DNA from: AAA164-E04 sp964342825
Lineage (GTDB): Bacteria > Verrucomicrobiota > Verrucomicrobiia > Limisphaerales > AAA164-E04
Direction: 5' to 3'
Assembly (NCBI GenBank): GCA_964342825.1
Contig: CAYFHO010000010.1
Coordinates: forward strand, 43,723 to 107,722
DNA length: 64,000 bases
Part shown: one piece after another, positions 42,015-51,685 of the stretch
How the letters are laid out: every line of letters begins with the position of its first letter
Position numbering within the stretch: the first letter of the stretch is position 1
Notes under the pieces: generated by a model
Seen by the model: the letters and a program-made list of their open reading frames with translations, nothing else
Database searches by the model: none
What the model was told of the DNA's origin: nothing
Made by a program: the position numbers and the translations under genes

Positions 42015-43838
42015 TCAAGGGCCCTCCTCCTTGATCACTGAAGGTGACTGAATCACAGGCTGCAGTTCTCTCCAGACGGGTCGGTAACTGGCCCCTTCGA
42101 CAGGTTCCCTGTTAGCTGATGTATCCATTTTGGATTCGCCATCCGAGTCCATCTCCAAGCTGATCGCAAAATGCTTGCCAGCAATAACCCTGTTGGTATT
42201 GGCCAGAGGGCGCCGGGCGTCTGCGGGAAGAATATCGGCATTGTGAAGAAAATCCTGATCCCGAAAAAAAGCAACCCATTCCGCCAATTCCTCTCGCATG
42301 GTCTCTCCATCGGATTTGAGAACCAGTTCGAGAATGAATCCACGACGTAAATCAACCTGGTTCGTCAGGGGTTTGGCGATGAGGTTTGAAAGGGTTATTG
42401 AGTTGGTGCCGTCCAGGGCATCTGCTGCATAGTAGGAATCTTTGTCAGCCAGGAGAACCATCCAACCCGTTTGGTTCGTGCGAATCTGCTGCATGGCCCC
42501 CAAAATTTGAAGAGTGGCGTAGGTTTTTTGTTCTGCCTGAATCAAGGGTTGTAACATCCGATATTCCTGTTTGAAGCCCTCTAGAACAACCAATCCCTGA
42601 TCCAAACGCTGCTCGATTCCTTGAACTTCCTGAATGAGCTCGTTTTTCATTTTCCACAACATGCCTTTTTGAATAACGGCCATCAGCATGACAACTACAG
42701 CGAACATGCAACTTAATAGGGCCATGGACCTCCAGATCATTCCCACCTGTTTGTCATTCCAGGCGCTTTTAATGGATTCAGGCAAGAGGGAAGGAACAAC
42801 GATATGCTTGCGCTGCATCGCCAATACCGCACCCCAATGTCTGCGCTCATCAGCTTGAAGGTTAAGCACGGGATTTGGCCAGAGGGAATCAGGTTTGAGC
42901 AGGCTTACCTGAAGAGAATTTCTGGCTGCATCATTCCAGACATCCAGCAACCTCTCGTCCGCCAAAACGATCACCGGACAGTCCATCGTATCTGTTTGGT
43001 TTTCCTTAAGGATAGAGACACGATATTCCTGCCAAGCCCGCAGCACATCACGACCCCACTCGGAAGAGACCACTGGAACACCTTTCCTGGTTCTCTGTAT
43101 TTCCCAATCCCTGCCCTGTGGGTGAATTCCCACTCTGATGGGGCCGGGTGATCGGGTCCCCTGCTCCTGTGCCATCTCATTTCCGATTGGAAAAAAAGAA
43201 CAATAACGTGGATATTTCCCTTCAAAAAATATGGTTGAAGTCCCACCATCCCGGACATCGAGCAGAACCCAGGTCCTTTTTCCCTCGGGAGAAGTTTGCA
43301 ATCCCGCAAAAATGGCATCTGCGTCAGCAACCACGTCGCATATGGCCACATCGTGCAAACCATATTTGTGGATGATTTTTTGAACTTCGGATTCCTGACA
43401 GTATGTAATCCAATAAGCTGCCCGACCAGGTTGTGAGGAGGGAACTTCGACGTAGTCCACCACAATATTACTCTCACCGAGTCCTACCAGCTGTTGGGTT
43501 TGTTCTTCTAATCGGGCTTCCAACTGATCGGATTCGGTTGAATCAAGATCCATCCATTGAGAAATGGTTACTTGATGTGGCAGAACAATGATCCAGGAAT
43601 CCTCCAAATGTCGTTGGAGAAACTGCTCCCATTGAGCCAAACCTTGGACGTCCGCAGATTCAGTAGGTTCATCATCCAATTGAAACAAATGCGATTCGCG
43701 TCTCAAAGGGCCACGAAGTGTTTCTTCAAATACCACCACATGCACAGCGTCCGACCCGGGAGCCATGACAATCAGATGGCGGTTACGCCACAAAACCTGT
43801 TTGAGGCTTGTGATCATATGATTTGAGGCAGGCTTCAC
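42015..43838 (-). CDS. PilM-PilN-like fusion protein
   Basis: This 607-residue protein has two parts. Residues 1-360 look like the actin-like ATPase fold of PilM or GspL (HLIVMAPGSDAVHVVVFEET, then RTWVLLDVRDGGTSTIFFEG). Near 367-390 is a membrane helix (MALLSCMFAVVVMLMAVIQK). After it come a coiled coil and a small domain (FILELVLKSDGETMREELAE) of the PilN kind. In most pilus systems these are two proteins; the fused layout is GspL-like. The start is GTG at 43836-43838 overlapping the secretin stop (GTGA). An ATG at 43817 is a possible alternative. Confidence 0.65.
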   Translation of the reverse strand: MKPASNHMITSLKQVLWRNRHLIVMAPGSDAVHVVVFEETLRGPLRRESHLFQLDDEPTESADVQGLAQWEQFLQRHLEDSWIIVLPHQVTISQWMDLDSTESDQLEARLEEQTQQLVGLGESNIVVDYVEVPSSQPGRAAYWITYCQESEVQKIIHKYGLHDVAICDVVADADAIFAGLQTSPEGKRTWVLLDVRDGGTSTIFFEGKYPRYCSFFPIGNEMAQEQGTRSPGPIRVGIHPQGRDWEIQRTRKGVPVVSSEWGRDVLRAWQEYRVSILKENQTDTMDCPVIVLADERLLDVWNDAARNSLQVSLLKPDSLWPNPVLNLQADERRHWGAVLAMQRKHIVVPSLLPESIKSAWNDKQVGMIWRSMALLSCMFAVVVMLMAVIQKGMLWKMKNELIQEVQGIEQRLDQGLVVLEGFKQEYRMLQPLIQAEQKTYATLQILGAMQQIRTNQTGWMVLLADKDSYYAADALDGTNSITLSNLIAKPLTNQVDLRRGFILELVLKSDGETMREELAEWVAFFRDQDFLHNADILPADARRPLANTNRVIAGKHFAISLEMDSDGESKMDTSANREPVEGASYRPVWRELQPVIQSPSVIKEEGP

Positions 43839-45949
43839 TGAGGTGAATGAAAGGATAAAGGTTCACCTTCAGTAATTTCATCAAAACGAAGGAATTCACC
43901 GGATTCCGACAAAAGAGTCGCCGTTACAAAAATAAGTAAATAACGAGGTTTATCCACTTCAGTCCTTCTTCGAAACGCTGAACCAATGAGGGGAATTTTA
44001 CCCAAAATAGGAACTGCTTCCACAAACGTCGACTGTTCCCGTTCCAGAACTCCCCCCATAACCACGGTTTGACCGGACTGGACAATGACACGGGTAGCAA
44101 GGGATTGGGTTCTGGACTCGGGCAATCGAATCTCGAAACTGTTCCCGGAGGCATCTGAAACGGTCGCAAATGGGACTAACTGAACATCTTGATTAACCTC
44201 TGGGCTCAAGGCCAAATAAATGGACTGCCCATCCCCACCAATACTTGCAAGCACATCCAATGTGACACCTGAAGTGATTTGTTTGGGACTACCCTTGGGA
44301 ACCAGTGATGAAACAATATTTCGCTCATTGATGGTTTGAGTGATGGTATATTCCTCGTAGTAATACTGCACTTTTCCATCGGAGATCGTGGCGGGCAGGT
44401 TATTGATCAAGGTCAACCTGGGAGCGCTGAGTGTTTGGGTTTCCCCCTCTTGCTCCAATGCTGTCAAAGTAACACTGAGATTATCCCTGTCCAAAATGTT
44501 GTTGAAAGTCTCCTGAAGTCCCAAGCCTATATTTTCAGGTCCAAAGCCAAGAAAATCCTGAGGGGCGCGACCCTCTGATGTCGGAGTACGCCCCGTTTCC
44601 CAAAGAGCCCCAAGTTGCAGGAAAGCAGCTTCCGATACCGTGATGAATCGGGCTTCAATCAACACCTGCTGAAGATGGCGATCATATTCCTCAATAATTC
44701 TCTCCAGCACACTCAATTGTTCCCGGGTACCCGTAGCTAAGATGATGTTTCGTTCGTAATCTATTTCGTATTCGGAGCCCTTAAAAAATTTCTTGATTGC
44801 ATTTTCAATGGAGGGCGCACCACCGGCGCCGTCCCTGACAAACGATTTAGCTTTCTGGGTCGTCACCGTGGTGACATCTCCACTTTTGTGGCGCGTTTCC
44901 GTTTTGGTGATCTCATCTGCTCCAAAAATAGCGGGTAAAACAAAACCTTTGCGCAGCCTGTAGATTCGTGTTTCTTCGATGGATTTGGTATTGTCTTTTC
45001 CATCTACAATCCAAATCAAATCATCTCCCACTTGAAACTGCAGATTGAAATTCCTTGAAACATAATCCAAAAACTCGCCCAACCGAACATTGTCGAAGTT
45101 GATACTCAGCTTTTGTTTGAATGCTTCCAAAGAACGATCCGCAACGAAATTGATCTCCTCCTTGTCCCCTATCTGAAAAATAATGGTCTCAAGGTCCATG
45201 TTATCCATCTTGACCGAAATTTCCTTGTCCAACTCACGAGCCATACGTCCCTGCTGACTGGTAAAATCAAACATTTCGCTTTGGCGGATGATGGTTTTAG
45301 TTTTGTTATAGGATTCCGGCACATACGGAGTCGCCTCAATTTCCTGCACCGCATCACGCAAGTCCTTGCGAGGAGGCAGTCCTCGGTCGGTCTGCTCGGT
45401 GAGCAGGGATTTAACGCTCGGACTGAATACCGAATTCTTTGAATCTATTTGCCTGATTTTATCTTCCAAGGCCTGGTCCCGGATGATTTGGGACTGTTTT
45501 GAAACCCAGCGATAAACGCGCTCAACCGAAGGGTCCATCTGTCCGGGTTGTGCACTTTCTCGATCGTAAACTTCAGAAGCCAAAACTTCGGCATCCTCCC
45601 AATGCCCTCTATTTGCCAATTCAAAAATCTTTCTGAATTCGGCATCATATTGCTTATTATACACAACATCCTCGGGTAATTCCGTAGGAGATATTGAAGC
45701 TGAGGACTCATCCTTACCACTACCTGTTTCAGAAGCCTTGGCGTTCTGAGTGGAGGAACCTTCATCAGGTTTTGAGGCCTGCTTGGGGCTTGTCTTGCAA
45801 CTAACAAGGCAAAGGAATGCACACCCCATCAGAAATGAGAAACCTAAACGCCGCCAAATTGAAGAACGCGAATCATGATCGTATCCCGACGACGCACCTT
45901 TCAGGCGTCGCTCATTCTTGGTTACTGAATGAATCGTTTTGTTTAGCAA
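43835..45949 (-). CDS. pilQ: Secretin of the type IV pilus / type II secretion kind (Amuc_1098-like)
   Basis: Outer-membrane secretin. The N-terminal region holds a lipoprotein-type signal (MGCAFLCLVSC, lipobox LVSC), then a Ser/Glu-rich linker and a helical stretch. Next come an STN-like domain (VKMDNMDLETIIFQIGDKEE, INFDNVRLGEFLDYVSRNFN) and an N1-type domain (YEIDYERNIILATGTREQLS). The secretin core has QVLIEARFITVSEAAFLQLG, TLSAPRLTLINNLPATISDG and VVMGGVLEREQSTFVEAVPI, ending GKIPLIGSAFRRRTEV. The frame starts at TTG (45947-45949), and no upstream ATG was found, so the exact start is unsure. It is the first gene of the pilus-like cluster. Confidence 0.9.
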   Translation of the reverse strand: MLNKTIHSVTKNERRLKGASSGYDHDSRSSIWRRLGFSFLMGCAFLCLVSCKTSPKQASKPDEGSSTQNAKASETGSGKDESSASISPTELPEDVVYNKQYDAEFRKIFELANRGHWEDAEVLASEVYDRESAQPGQMDPSVERVYRWVSKQSQIIRDQALEDKIRQIDSKNSVFSPSVKSLLTEQTDRGLPPRKDLRDAVQEIEATPYVPESYNKTKTIIRQSEMFDFTSQQGRMARELDKEISVKMDNMDLETIIFQIGDKEEINFVADRSLEAFKQKLSINFDNVRLGEFLDYVSRNFNLQFQVGDDLIWIVDGKDNTKSIEETRIYRLRKGFVLPAIFGADEITKTETRHKSGDVTTVTTQKAKSFVRDGAGGAPSIENAIKKFFKGSEYEIDYERNIILATGTREQLSVLERIIEEYDRHLQQVLIEARFITVSEAAFLQLGALWETGRTPTSEGRAPQDFLGFGPENIGLGLQETFNNILDRDNLSVTLTALEQEGETQTLSAPRLTLINNLPATISDGKVQYYYEEYTITQTINERNIVSSLVPKGSPKQITSGVTLDVLASIGGDGQSIYLALSPEVNQDVQLVPFATVSDASGNSFEIRLPESRTQSLATRVIVQSGQTVVMGGVLEREQSTFVEAVPILGKIPLIGSAFRRRTEVDKPRYLLIFVTATLLSESGEFLRFDEITEGEPLSFHSPQ

Positions 45950-46053
45950 AATAGTTTACCTGTTGGACAAGGCCCTTGCGATAACCTCCCCAAAAATTTG
46001 CCTACGAAGGTGTTTAGCCTCCTGGCATTTCCTATGCTTTGAGCCCCTAATCG

Positions 46054-46083
46054 ACATTAAGCAGGCAAAATAGCATCTAACAA
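46054..46083 (-). promoter_or_regulatory. Possible promoter of the pilus-like cluster
   Basis: On the minus strand TTGTTA (46078-46083), an 18-base spacer and TAATGT (46054-46059) lie about 105 bases before the secretin start, in the 279-base gap after ispA. The -10 box is identical to that of the tuf promoter. The -35 match is 4/6. Weak evidence. The rest of the gap (45950-46228) shows no gene; it holds only a short CCAGTC/GACTGG hairpin at 46127-46140. Confidence 0.35.
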
Positions 46084-46228
46084 TATGATTCAAAAACGGT
46101 GAAAAGCAAATTGGATTTGGCATTCACCAGTCAGGACTGGCAACTGAGTGTCATTCTGGCGAGGAAATAAAAAGGAAGAGATGTTACTTGAAAAATCAAA
46201 TCCCGGAATATTGCCCGGATTGAATGAG

Positions 46229-47170
46229 TCAATGAGTCCGCTTGAGAAGATATTCAGCGATGGCGTTCAGCGCGGTGGCCTTTTTATTGAAAGGCTTCAA
46301 GGCTTTAAAAGCTTTATCAGTCAATTTTTTCGCAACCTCCCTTGAGGATTCCAAACCGATCAATGAAGGATAAGTTGCTTTCTGCGCCGCTTCATCTTTC
46401 CCAGCCGTTTTACCTAAATGTTCGCTGGTTTGTGTGACGTCAAGAATGTCATCAATGACTTGAAACGCCAACCCCACGTGATAACCAAAATCTGAGAGTG
46501 CCTCGAGTTGAGCGGGTGTGCAGTCAGCACTCATCCCTCCCAGGCGGGTTGAACAACTTAAAAGTGAAGCCGTTTTGCACTCGTGGATATATTTTAACTG
46601 TTTAAACTCAATCGGCTCGCCACCTTCAGCTTCCGCATCAGCGACTTGACCAGCAATCAATTCCCTTGAACCTGAAGCCCGGGTCAGTTCGAGGATGATA
46701 TCCTTGAGTGGGTATCGTTTTGTGGGCTCGGATTGTGCTGCGATCTCAAAGGCCTGTGTCAACAGCGCGTCTCCTGCAAGCACGGCAATCGCTTCACCAA
46801 ACACTTTGTGATTAGTCAGTTTGCCTCGGCGCAGGTCGTCATTGTCCATCGCAGGTAAATCATCATGGATCAATGAATAGGTGTGAATACATTCAACCGC
46901 GCAGGCGTGTGGGATGGCCCTTTCCCAACTTCCTCCACATGCCTCAGCGGCTGCCAGGCACAAAACAGGTCTCATTCTTTTTCCACCTGCAAAAATGGAA
47001 TAACGCATTGCCTGATGGATGGTGGGCGGCTTGGTTTTGCCACTTGGTAGATACTTTCGCAAAGCACGATCCACGGCACGACTGGAGCGATCCAAATAAT
47101 CTTTCAGATCAAATGGACCACTTGCACCGGCCTTTGTCGCAGTTTTGCTCTGGTTCTTACGCGTTGGCAT
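46229..47170 (-). CDS. ispA: Polyprenyl (farnesyl/geranylgeranyl) diphosphate synthase
   Basis: Prenyl chain-elongating enzyme of isoprenoid synthesis. The first Asp-rich motif is LIHDDLPAMDNDDLRRGK (Asp103 onwards) and the second is FQVIDDILDVTQ, with the Lys/Arg loop GGKRMRPVLCLAAAEACGGS before them. The 313-residue length and the two extra residues between the Asp pairs of the first motif fit bacterial short-chain (C15/C20) synthases of the IspA type. A 20-residue Ser/Lys-rich start precedes the fold. It stands on the minus strand opposite the esterase-like gene and 279 bases from the secretin. Confidence 0.95.
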   Translation of the reverse strand: MPTRKNQSKTATKAGASGPFDLKDYLDRSSRAVDRALRKYLPSGKTKPPTIHQAMRYSIFAGGKRMRPVLCLAAAEACGGSWERAIPHACAVECIHTYSLIHDDLPAMDNDDLRRGKLTNHKVFGEAIAVLAGDALLTQAFEIAAQSEPTKRYPLKDIILELTRASGSRELIAGQVADAEAEGGEPIEFKQLKYIHECKTASLLSCSTRLGGMSADCTPAQLEALSDFGYHVGLAFQVIDDILDVTQTSEHLGKTAGKDEAAQKATYPSLIGLESSREVAKKLTDKAFKALKPFNKKATALNAIAEYLLKRTH

Positions 47171-47262
47171 ATGTCATTACATAAAGCTACTCAGCGGTCT
47201 GCATCAAGTCAGAAAGCATTGAGAATATTTGCAGAAGTAGATTTTCTGCCTAATATCGACGA

Positions 47263-48252
47263 ATGAGCGGGTTTAAATACGGTTGGAAAACCAAAGTGGT
47301 TTTTTACCTTCTAATCATGTTGATCTCTCCTTCTGCCAATTCAATGCAGTGGCATGAGAGGAACGGAGCTGAAATAATTGAGATCCCTTCGAGTGTTGAC
47401 GGGGAATTACAGAAAGCCATCTGGTGCCCATCACTAGACCAGGAGTCTCCACGACCGCTGCTGGTGGCACTGCACAGCTGGTCGGGCAATTACCTTCAAG
47501 CCAGTGGCGAGGACTACTTGAACCAAGCAAAAAAGCGTAACTGGCATTTTATACATCCAGATTTTAGGGGCAGCAATCAGCGACCAGAATCGACGTGCTC
47601 AGACTTGGTGGTCAGTGATGTTCTGGATGCAGTCGAATTTGCCCGTTCTCATGCCGATTTAGCCCCTGATCGTATTTACTTGGTGGGTTCTTCAGGAGGT
47701 GGAATGGCAAGTTTGATGTTAGCAGCTAAGGCGCCACAAATTTGGGCGGGGGTTTCGGCATGGGTGCCTATATCTTCCTTGCAGTCTTGGCATGCAGAAA
47801 CCCAGGAGCGCCATTTGAAATATACTCAAATGATCGAATCGTCCTGCGGTGGACCTCCCGGAGAACACGCAACCGTGGATTTCCAATACTGGAATCGTTC
47901 ACCTATCCATTTTTTATCCAACGCAAGAAAAGTCTACCTGGATATTAACGCGGGTATTTTGGATGGACACACAGGCAGTGTGCCAGTGGGGCATAGCCTG
48001 AGAGCTTTCAACGCGGTCGCTGCAAAAAACAATCAATTTACACAGGAAGAGATCCAGTTCATCGAATCCAGATCTAAAATCCCGGAAAGTTTAAAACACG
48101 AATCTGAAGGTGATGAAACCTACGGAGAGAAACAACCACTGCTAAGAAGACGTTCGGGACGAGCTCGAGTTACCATATTCGATGGATCTCATGAAATCAT
48201 TGTCGAGGCAGCCATTGAATGGCTGAGCCATCAAAAGAATGCATTTCATTGA
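47263..48252 (+). CDS. Exported alpha/beta hydrolase (esterase or peptidase-like)
   Basis: Secreted serine hydrolase of the alpha/beta fold. The N-terminus has a membrane-spanning signal (VVFYLLIMLISPSANS). LLVALHSWSGNYLQAS is the oxyanion loop and DRIYLVGSSGGGMASLML holds the nucleophile elbow G-x-S-x-G (Ser about 143). DGHTGSVPVGHSLRAFN could carry the catalytic His. The mix of features (short HSWSGN loop, SSGGGMAS elbow) is like the PHB-depolymerase/prolyl-oligopeptidase-type hydrolases. The substrate is not known. It stands alone on the plus strand between convergent minus-strand genes. Confidence 0.75.
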   Translation: MSGFKYGWKTKVVFYLLIMLISPSANSMQWHERNGAEIIEIPSSVDGELQKAIWCPSLDQESPRPLLVALHSWSGNYLQASGEDYLNQAKKRNWHFIHPDFRGSNQRPESTCSDLVVSDVLDAVEFARSHADLAPDRIYLVGSSGGGMASLMLAAKAPQIWAGVSAWVPISSLQSWHAETQERHLKYTQMIESSCGGPPGEHATVDFQYWNRSPIHFLSNARKVYLDINAGILDGHTGSVPVGHSLRAFNAVAAKNNQFTQEEIQFIESRSKIPESLKHESEGDETYGEKQPLLRRRSGRARVTIFDGSHEIIVEAAIEWLSHQKNAFH

Positions 48253-48270
48253 ACAGCGTATTAACCTGGA

Positions 48271-49407
48271 TCAGGAGAGTCTGTTGCGATAATCCTCATA
48301 TCCAAATTTCCGAACGATCTCTGTCTTGCCGGTGATTGAATCAAAGGTGGCGATAGAGGGAAGATGCACGCCGTTAAAGGTAGTATTCTTGACCATGGTA
48401 TAGTGAGCCATGTCCTCAAAAACAAGCCGATCCCCGATTTCAAGCGGCTGATCAAAGGAGTAATCACCAATCTCATCCCCTGCCAGGCAGGTCAAGCCAC
48501 CCAATCGGACCGTGTAGGGTTTTGCCCCTGGATCACCCGCTCCCTGAATGACTGGACGATAGGGCATTTCCAGGACATCGGGCATGTGCGCAGTAGCTGA
48601 GGTGTCGAGTATGGCAAGCGGCATGGAATTCTCAAAGACATCCAGGACAGTGCTGACCAGATAGCCGGTATTCAGGGCAATGGCCTCTCCTGGTTCCATG
48701 TAAACCTGCAAATCATATTTGCCAGTAAATGCCTCGATGATACGACATAAACGATCACGATCGTAATCAGCACGCGTGATGTGGTGTCCTCCACCAAAAT
48801 TGATCCATTTTATTTGATCGAAAAATCTTGAGAATTTCGACTCAACCGCTTCCAGAGTCCGTTCCAATGTATCGGAGTTTTGTTCGCACATTGTGTGGAA
48901 ATGCAATCCCTCAACTCCTTTTAGATCCTCACCTTGAAACTGAGTCAAAGTCATTCCTAATCGCGAAGATGGTCGACATGGGTCGTATATGGAGGTTGAA
49001 ACTTCTGAATATTCGGGATTGATACGCAGCCCCATGGACACATTCGGATTAATACTGGCCACACGATCCTTGTACCGATGAAACTGCGAAAATGAATTGA
49101 AGGTAATGTGTCGAATCAAGGGAGAAATCTCTTCGATGTCTTGTTCATTATAAGCAGGGGCATAGGCATGGACTTCACCTCCAAATTCAAAAGCACCCAA
49201 TTTGGCCTCGTTGACAGAACTGGCAGTCGTTCCACACAGATACTCACGGACGATTGGAAACACGCTGAACATGGCAAAGCCTTTCAAAGCGAGTATGATT
49301 TTGACTCCTGTTCGGTTCTGCACCTCCTGAATTTGCTCGAGGTTGCGACGTAAATTCTGCGTATCAACCACATAACATGGGGTAGGCAAATCATCAAATG
49401 GGCTCAT
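48271..49407 (-). CDS. nspC: Carboxynorspermidine/carboxyspermidine decarboxylase
   Basis: PLP enzyme that turns carboxy(nor)spermidine into (nor)spermidine in the alternative polyamine route. The start is placed at ATG 49405-49407 (378 residues), giving MSPFDDLPTPCYVVDTQNLR. A frame extending to 49500 has no support. PLP Lys42 is in IILALKGFAMFSVFP. Other motifs are GTTASSVNEAKLGAFEFGGE, GLHFHTMCEQNSDTLERTLE, YMEPGEAIALNTGYLVSTVL and DTSATAHMPDVLEMPYRP. The partner carboxyspermidine dehydrogenase is not in the window. Confidence 0.92.
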   Translation of the reverse strand: MSPFDDLPTPCYVVDTQNLRRNLEQIQEVQNRTGVKIILALKGFAMFSVFPIVREYLCGTTASSVNEAKLGAFEFGGEVHAYAPAYNEQDIEEISPLIRHITFNSFSQFHRYKDRVASINPNVSMGLRINPEYSEVSTSIYDPCRPSSRLGMTLTQFQGEDLKGVEGLHFHTMCEQNSDTLERTLEAVESKFSRFFDQIKWINFGGGHHITRADYDRDRLCRIIEAFTGKYDLQVYMEPGEAIALNTGYLVSTVLDVFENSMPLAILDTSATAHMPDVLEMPYRPVIQGAGDPGAKPYTVRLGGLTCLAGDEIGDYSFDQPLEIGDRLVFEDMAHYTMVKNTTFNGVHLPSIATFDSITGKTEIVRKFGYEDYRNRLS

Positions 49408-49531
49408 AATTATTAAGGACGGAAATATGCCTGCCTTGAGTCTTGAAGTGCAAGGAATCGATTCTGCGGTTTGGCAAATAAGAGGCGGGGCCCGCCGCAC
49501 TAAAAATTATAGTTGTTGAGAGCTGGAAGGA

Positions 49532-49921
49532 TCAAACCGGTTTGCGGTCAGCCAGGTCAGATCCTAAGGCATGCCAGTAAGTGATATCTTTCTGCCCACT
49601 TTCCCAGCAAAGATAAACTTCCTTCCCCCCCATGAACGAGGGAAAGTCAATCAATCCCTTTGATAGATCCCTGATGATGATTTCCCTTTTCTGAAACTCG
49701 CCGAGCAGTCTGAGCAATCGGTTAAGATTCTTCACTTCCCCTTCGATCTGAGTTCCCCCAAGGTCATGTCCTTGCTCGAACATCGCCTTTTGCCAGTCGC
49801 GGCATTCTTCCTGTTGCTGGTTGAGCGTGTAGATTTCCTGGAGCCATTCTTCAATCCGAGGGATCAAGTTGCGGGCCTCCTCCAGTGTGTAATGCATGGA
49901 ATGTTTGAAGGAATCTGACAT
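49532..49921 (-). CDS. DUF2203 family protein
   Basis: Small soluble protein of unknown function. From ATG 49919-49921 it is 129 residues: MSDSFKHSMHYTLEEARNLI, a helical region with LNQQQEECRDW, then VKNLNRLLRLLGEFQ, and the conserved end SKGLIDFPSFMGGKEVYLCW followed by YWHALGSDLADRKPV. The closing L-V-DFP ... GREVYLCW ... WH pattern is the mark of DUF2203. A TTG upstream is not a better start. It lies 35 bases after the TPR gene and 124 before nspC. Confidence 0.8.
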   Translation of the reverse strand: MSDSFKHSMHYTLEEARNLIPRIEEWLQEIYTLNQQQEECRDWQKAMFEQGHDLGGTQIEGEVKNLNRLLRLLGEFQKREIIIRDLSKGLIDFPSFMGGKEVYLCWESGQKDITYWHALGSDLADRKPV

Positions 49922-49956
49922 GGCAGTTTCCGAAGGACTCAATCAATGGTAAGTTA

Positions 49957-51681
49957 TCAGGATTTCGTCTCGGCTTTATCCTTGATACCTCGCCACTTTT
50001 CGAACACCTTTTCGTTGAATTCAATTTCAAGCGAAGCTTTCCAGGCGTCCTCAGCCTTTTCAAACTGCCCCAGCGCGTGATAAACATCGGCAAGATGGTC
50101 CAGAATGGTTGGATCAGGTTCGATGAGTTTATCTTTCGCTTTTTCAAGATAAGGCAGAGCATCCTCGGGATTACCTTTTTGATACAAAACCCACCCCATG
50201 CTATCCAGGATAGCTTCGCTATCGGGCTCCAGCTCATAAGCCTTTTGAATCCATTCAAAAGCTTGATCGAGTTTTTTACCCTGCTCCGCCCACATATAAC
50301 CCAGGTAATTCAAAGTGGTCGCATCGTCTGGTGTTTTTTCAAGGCACTTGAGAAACTCGGATTCAGCCTCGCTGTATTTACCCAGACGCTCAAGCACCGA
50401 ACCGACCCTGAAATGAAAGAAACCATTCAAACGGGCAGGTTCCTGCTTTTTTGCGATGCTCTCAGCATGCCTTAAAAACCTGAGTGAAGGTTCATAACGT
50501 CGCAATGCCGACATGGCCAAACCGGAATAGAATTCCAAAATGAATTGATCATTAAAATGGTCACGAGCTTCCTCCAAAACTTCGAGCGCCTCCCGGGCAT
50601 TCCCTTCATTCAGCTTCATCGCTGCCAGCTCGTAGTAGGGAGGTTCGAATTCCGGACGAATGTCGATGGCTTTGCGAAAATGTTTCTCGGCCTCCTCAGA
50701 CTGACCTTCGTCTGCCTTGAGAGACCCCAGAAGAAAGTGCGGACGCGGATTTGAGGGACTTAGTTCTGTGAGCTCATTGAGCTCATTAACGGCCAAGTCT
50801 TTTTTGTCCTGCCTTAAAAACAGATCAACCAATTTTTCACGCACCAGCGGAACGGGTGGCTTGACGGATTTGAGATTCTGAAGGGTCTTTTCAGCCTCAT
50901 CAAACCGATCCATTAACATGAGAACATCGGAAATGGGTACTCCCAGAGCAGGCTGTGCTTCGGCGGCCTGAGTACTTATATCGATCAGTGATTCAAACTG
51001 TGGCCCCAGATCTCTCAACCGGTCTGGTCGCATGGTCACATAACGGAGGTAAAATCCAATGAGAGCGGTCACATTGTCTACTTCTCCTGTGGAATGGCCA
51101 ACGGCATCCCGAGCTTTCTGGAATGCGTCCTCCTCTTCGCCTTTTTCCAAGTGAACGTCAACCAGTCTCTGTCGGGATAAAATCAAGGTTGGATCCCGCT
51201 CCAAGGCTTGTTGAAAACTTTGCAAGGAAGGAGCCGCTTCGCCTTTGGACATCTGGATCAGACCAAGAATTTGAAAAGCCTTGCCGGGGGCGTCCTCTTG
51301 ACGGGTTGCGGGCAGGAGGATTTGGTAGGCTTCTTCGAATTTCTTCAATCCGATCAGTTTTTCAGCAACTTTGACAGCAAGCGAGGTATTGGAGGGATCC
51401 ACCTGCAATGAAAGCCGAAAAGATTCCAATGCCTTTTCAGCTTCGCCCTGAGCTTCCCAGGAAACCCCGGCCGCATAATGGGCCAGCGCCTTGGCGCGGT
51501 CATCGCTGCTGATGACGTCACGATCGGGGGAAATTTCCCCTATGTCCCCGGTTGATGGTAAATCAAAGGGATGGGTAACATCCGGTGCCTCAGACTCCTG
51601 ACCTGAGACGGGCACAGCAATAGCGCAGACGCAAAGCGTCAAAATCCTGAAAATCATAATTAGGGGCGATTCGCGGTTCAT
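49957..51681 (-). CDS. Exported TPR-repeat protein
   Basis: Large tetratricopeptide-repeat protein with an N-terminal signal (MIFRILTLCVCAIAVPVSG, ending before QES). The 34-residue TPR units are easy to see, for example AKALAHYAAGVSWEAQGEAE, ALESFRLSLQVDPSNTSLAV, AEKHFRKAIDIRPEFEPPYY and AESEFLKCLEKTPDDATTLN, in at least eight copies. TPR proteins of this size often serve in outer-membrane or pilus assembly. No partner is evident here. The start is ATG 51679-51681; an internal ATG at 51657 is possible. A terminator-like hairpin ends only 11 bases before the ATG. Confidence 0.85.
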   Translation of the reverse strand: MNRESPLIMIFRILTLCVCAIAVPVSGQESEAPDVTHPFDLPSTGDIGEISPDRDVISSDDRAKALAHYAAGVSWEAQGEAEKALESFRLSLQVDPSNTSLAVKVAEKLIGLKKFEEAYQILLPATRQEDAPGKAFQILGLIQMSKGEAAPSLQSFQQALERDPTLILSRQRLVDVHLEKGEEEDAFQKARDAVGHSTGEVDNVTALIGFYLRYVTMRPDRLRDLGPQFESLIDISTQAAEAQPALGVPISDVLMLMDRFDEAEKTLQNLKSVKPPVPLVREKLVDLFLRQDKKDLAVNELNELTELSPSNPRPHFLLGSLKADEGQSEEAEKHFRKAIDIRPEFEPPYYELAAMKLNEGNAREALEVLEEARDHFNDQFILEFYSGLAMSALRRYEPSLRFLRHAESIAKKQEPARLNGFFHFRVGSVLERLGKYSEAESEFLKCLEKTPDDATTLNYLGYMWAEQGKKLDQAFEWIQKAYELEPDSEAILDSMGWVLYQKGNPEDALPYLEKAKDKLIEPDPTILDHLADVYHALGQFEKAEDAWKASLEIEFNEKVFEKWRGIKDKAETKS

Positions 51682-51685
51682 GATT

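Noticed and set aside
46127..46140. CCAGTC/GACTGG inverted repeat in the ispA-secretin gap
   Set aside because: Six base pairs with a two-base loop cannot form a stable hairpin, and no operator context was found.
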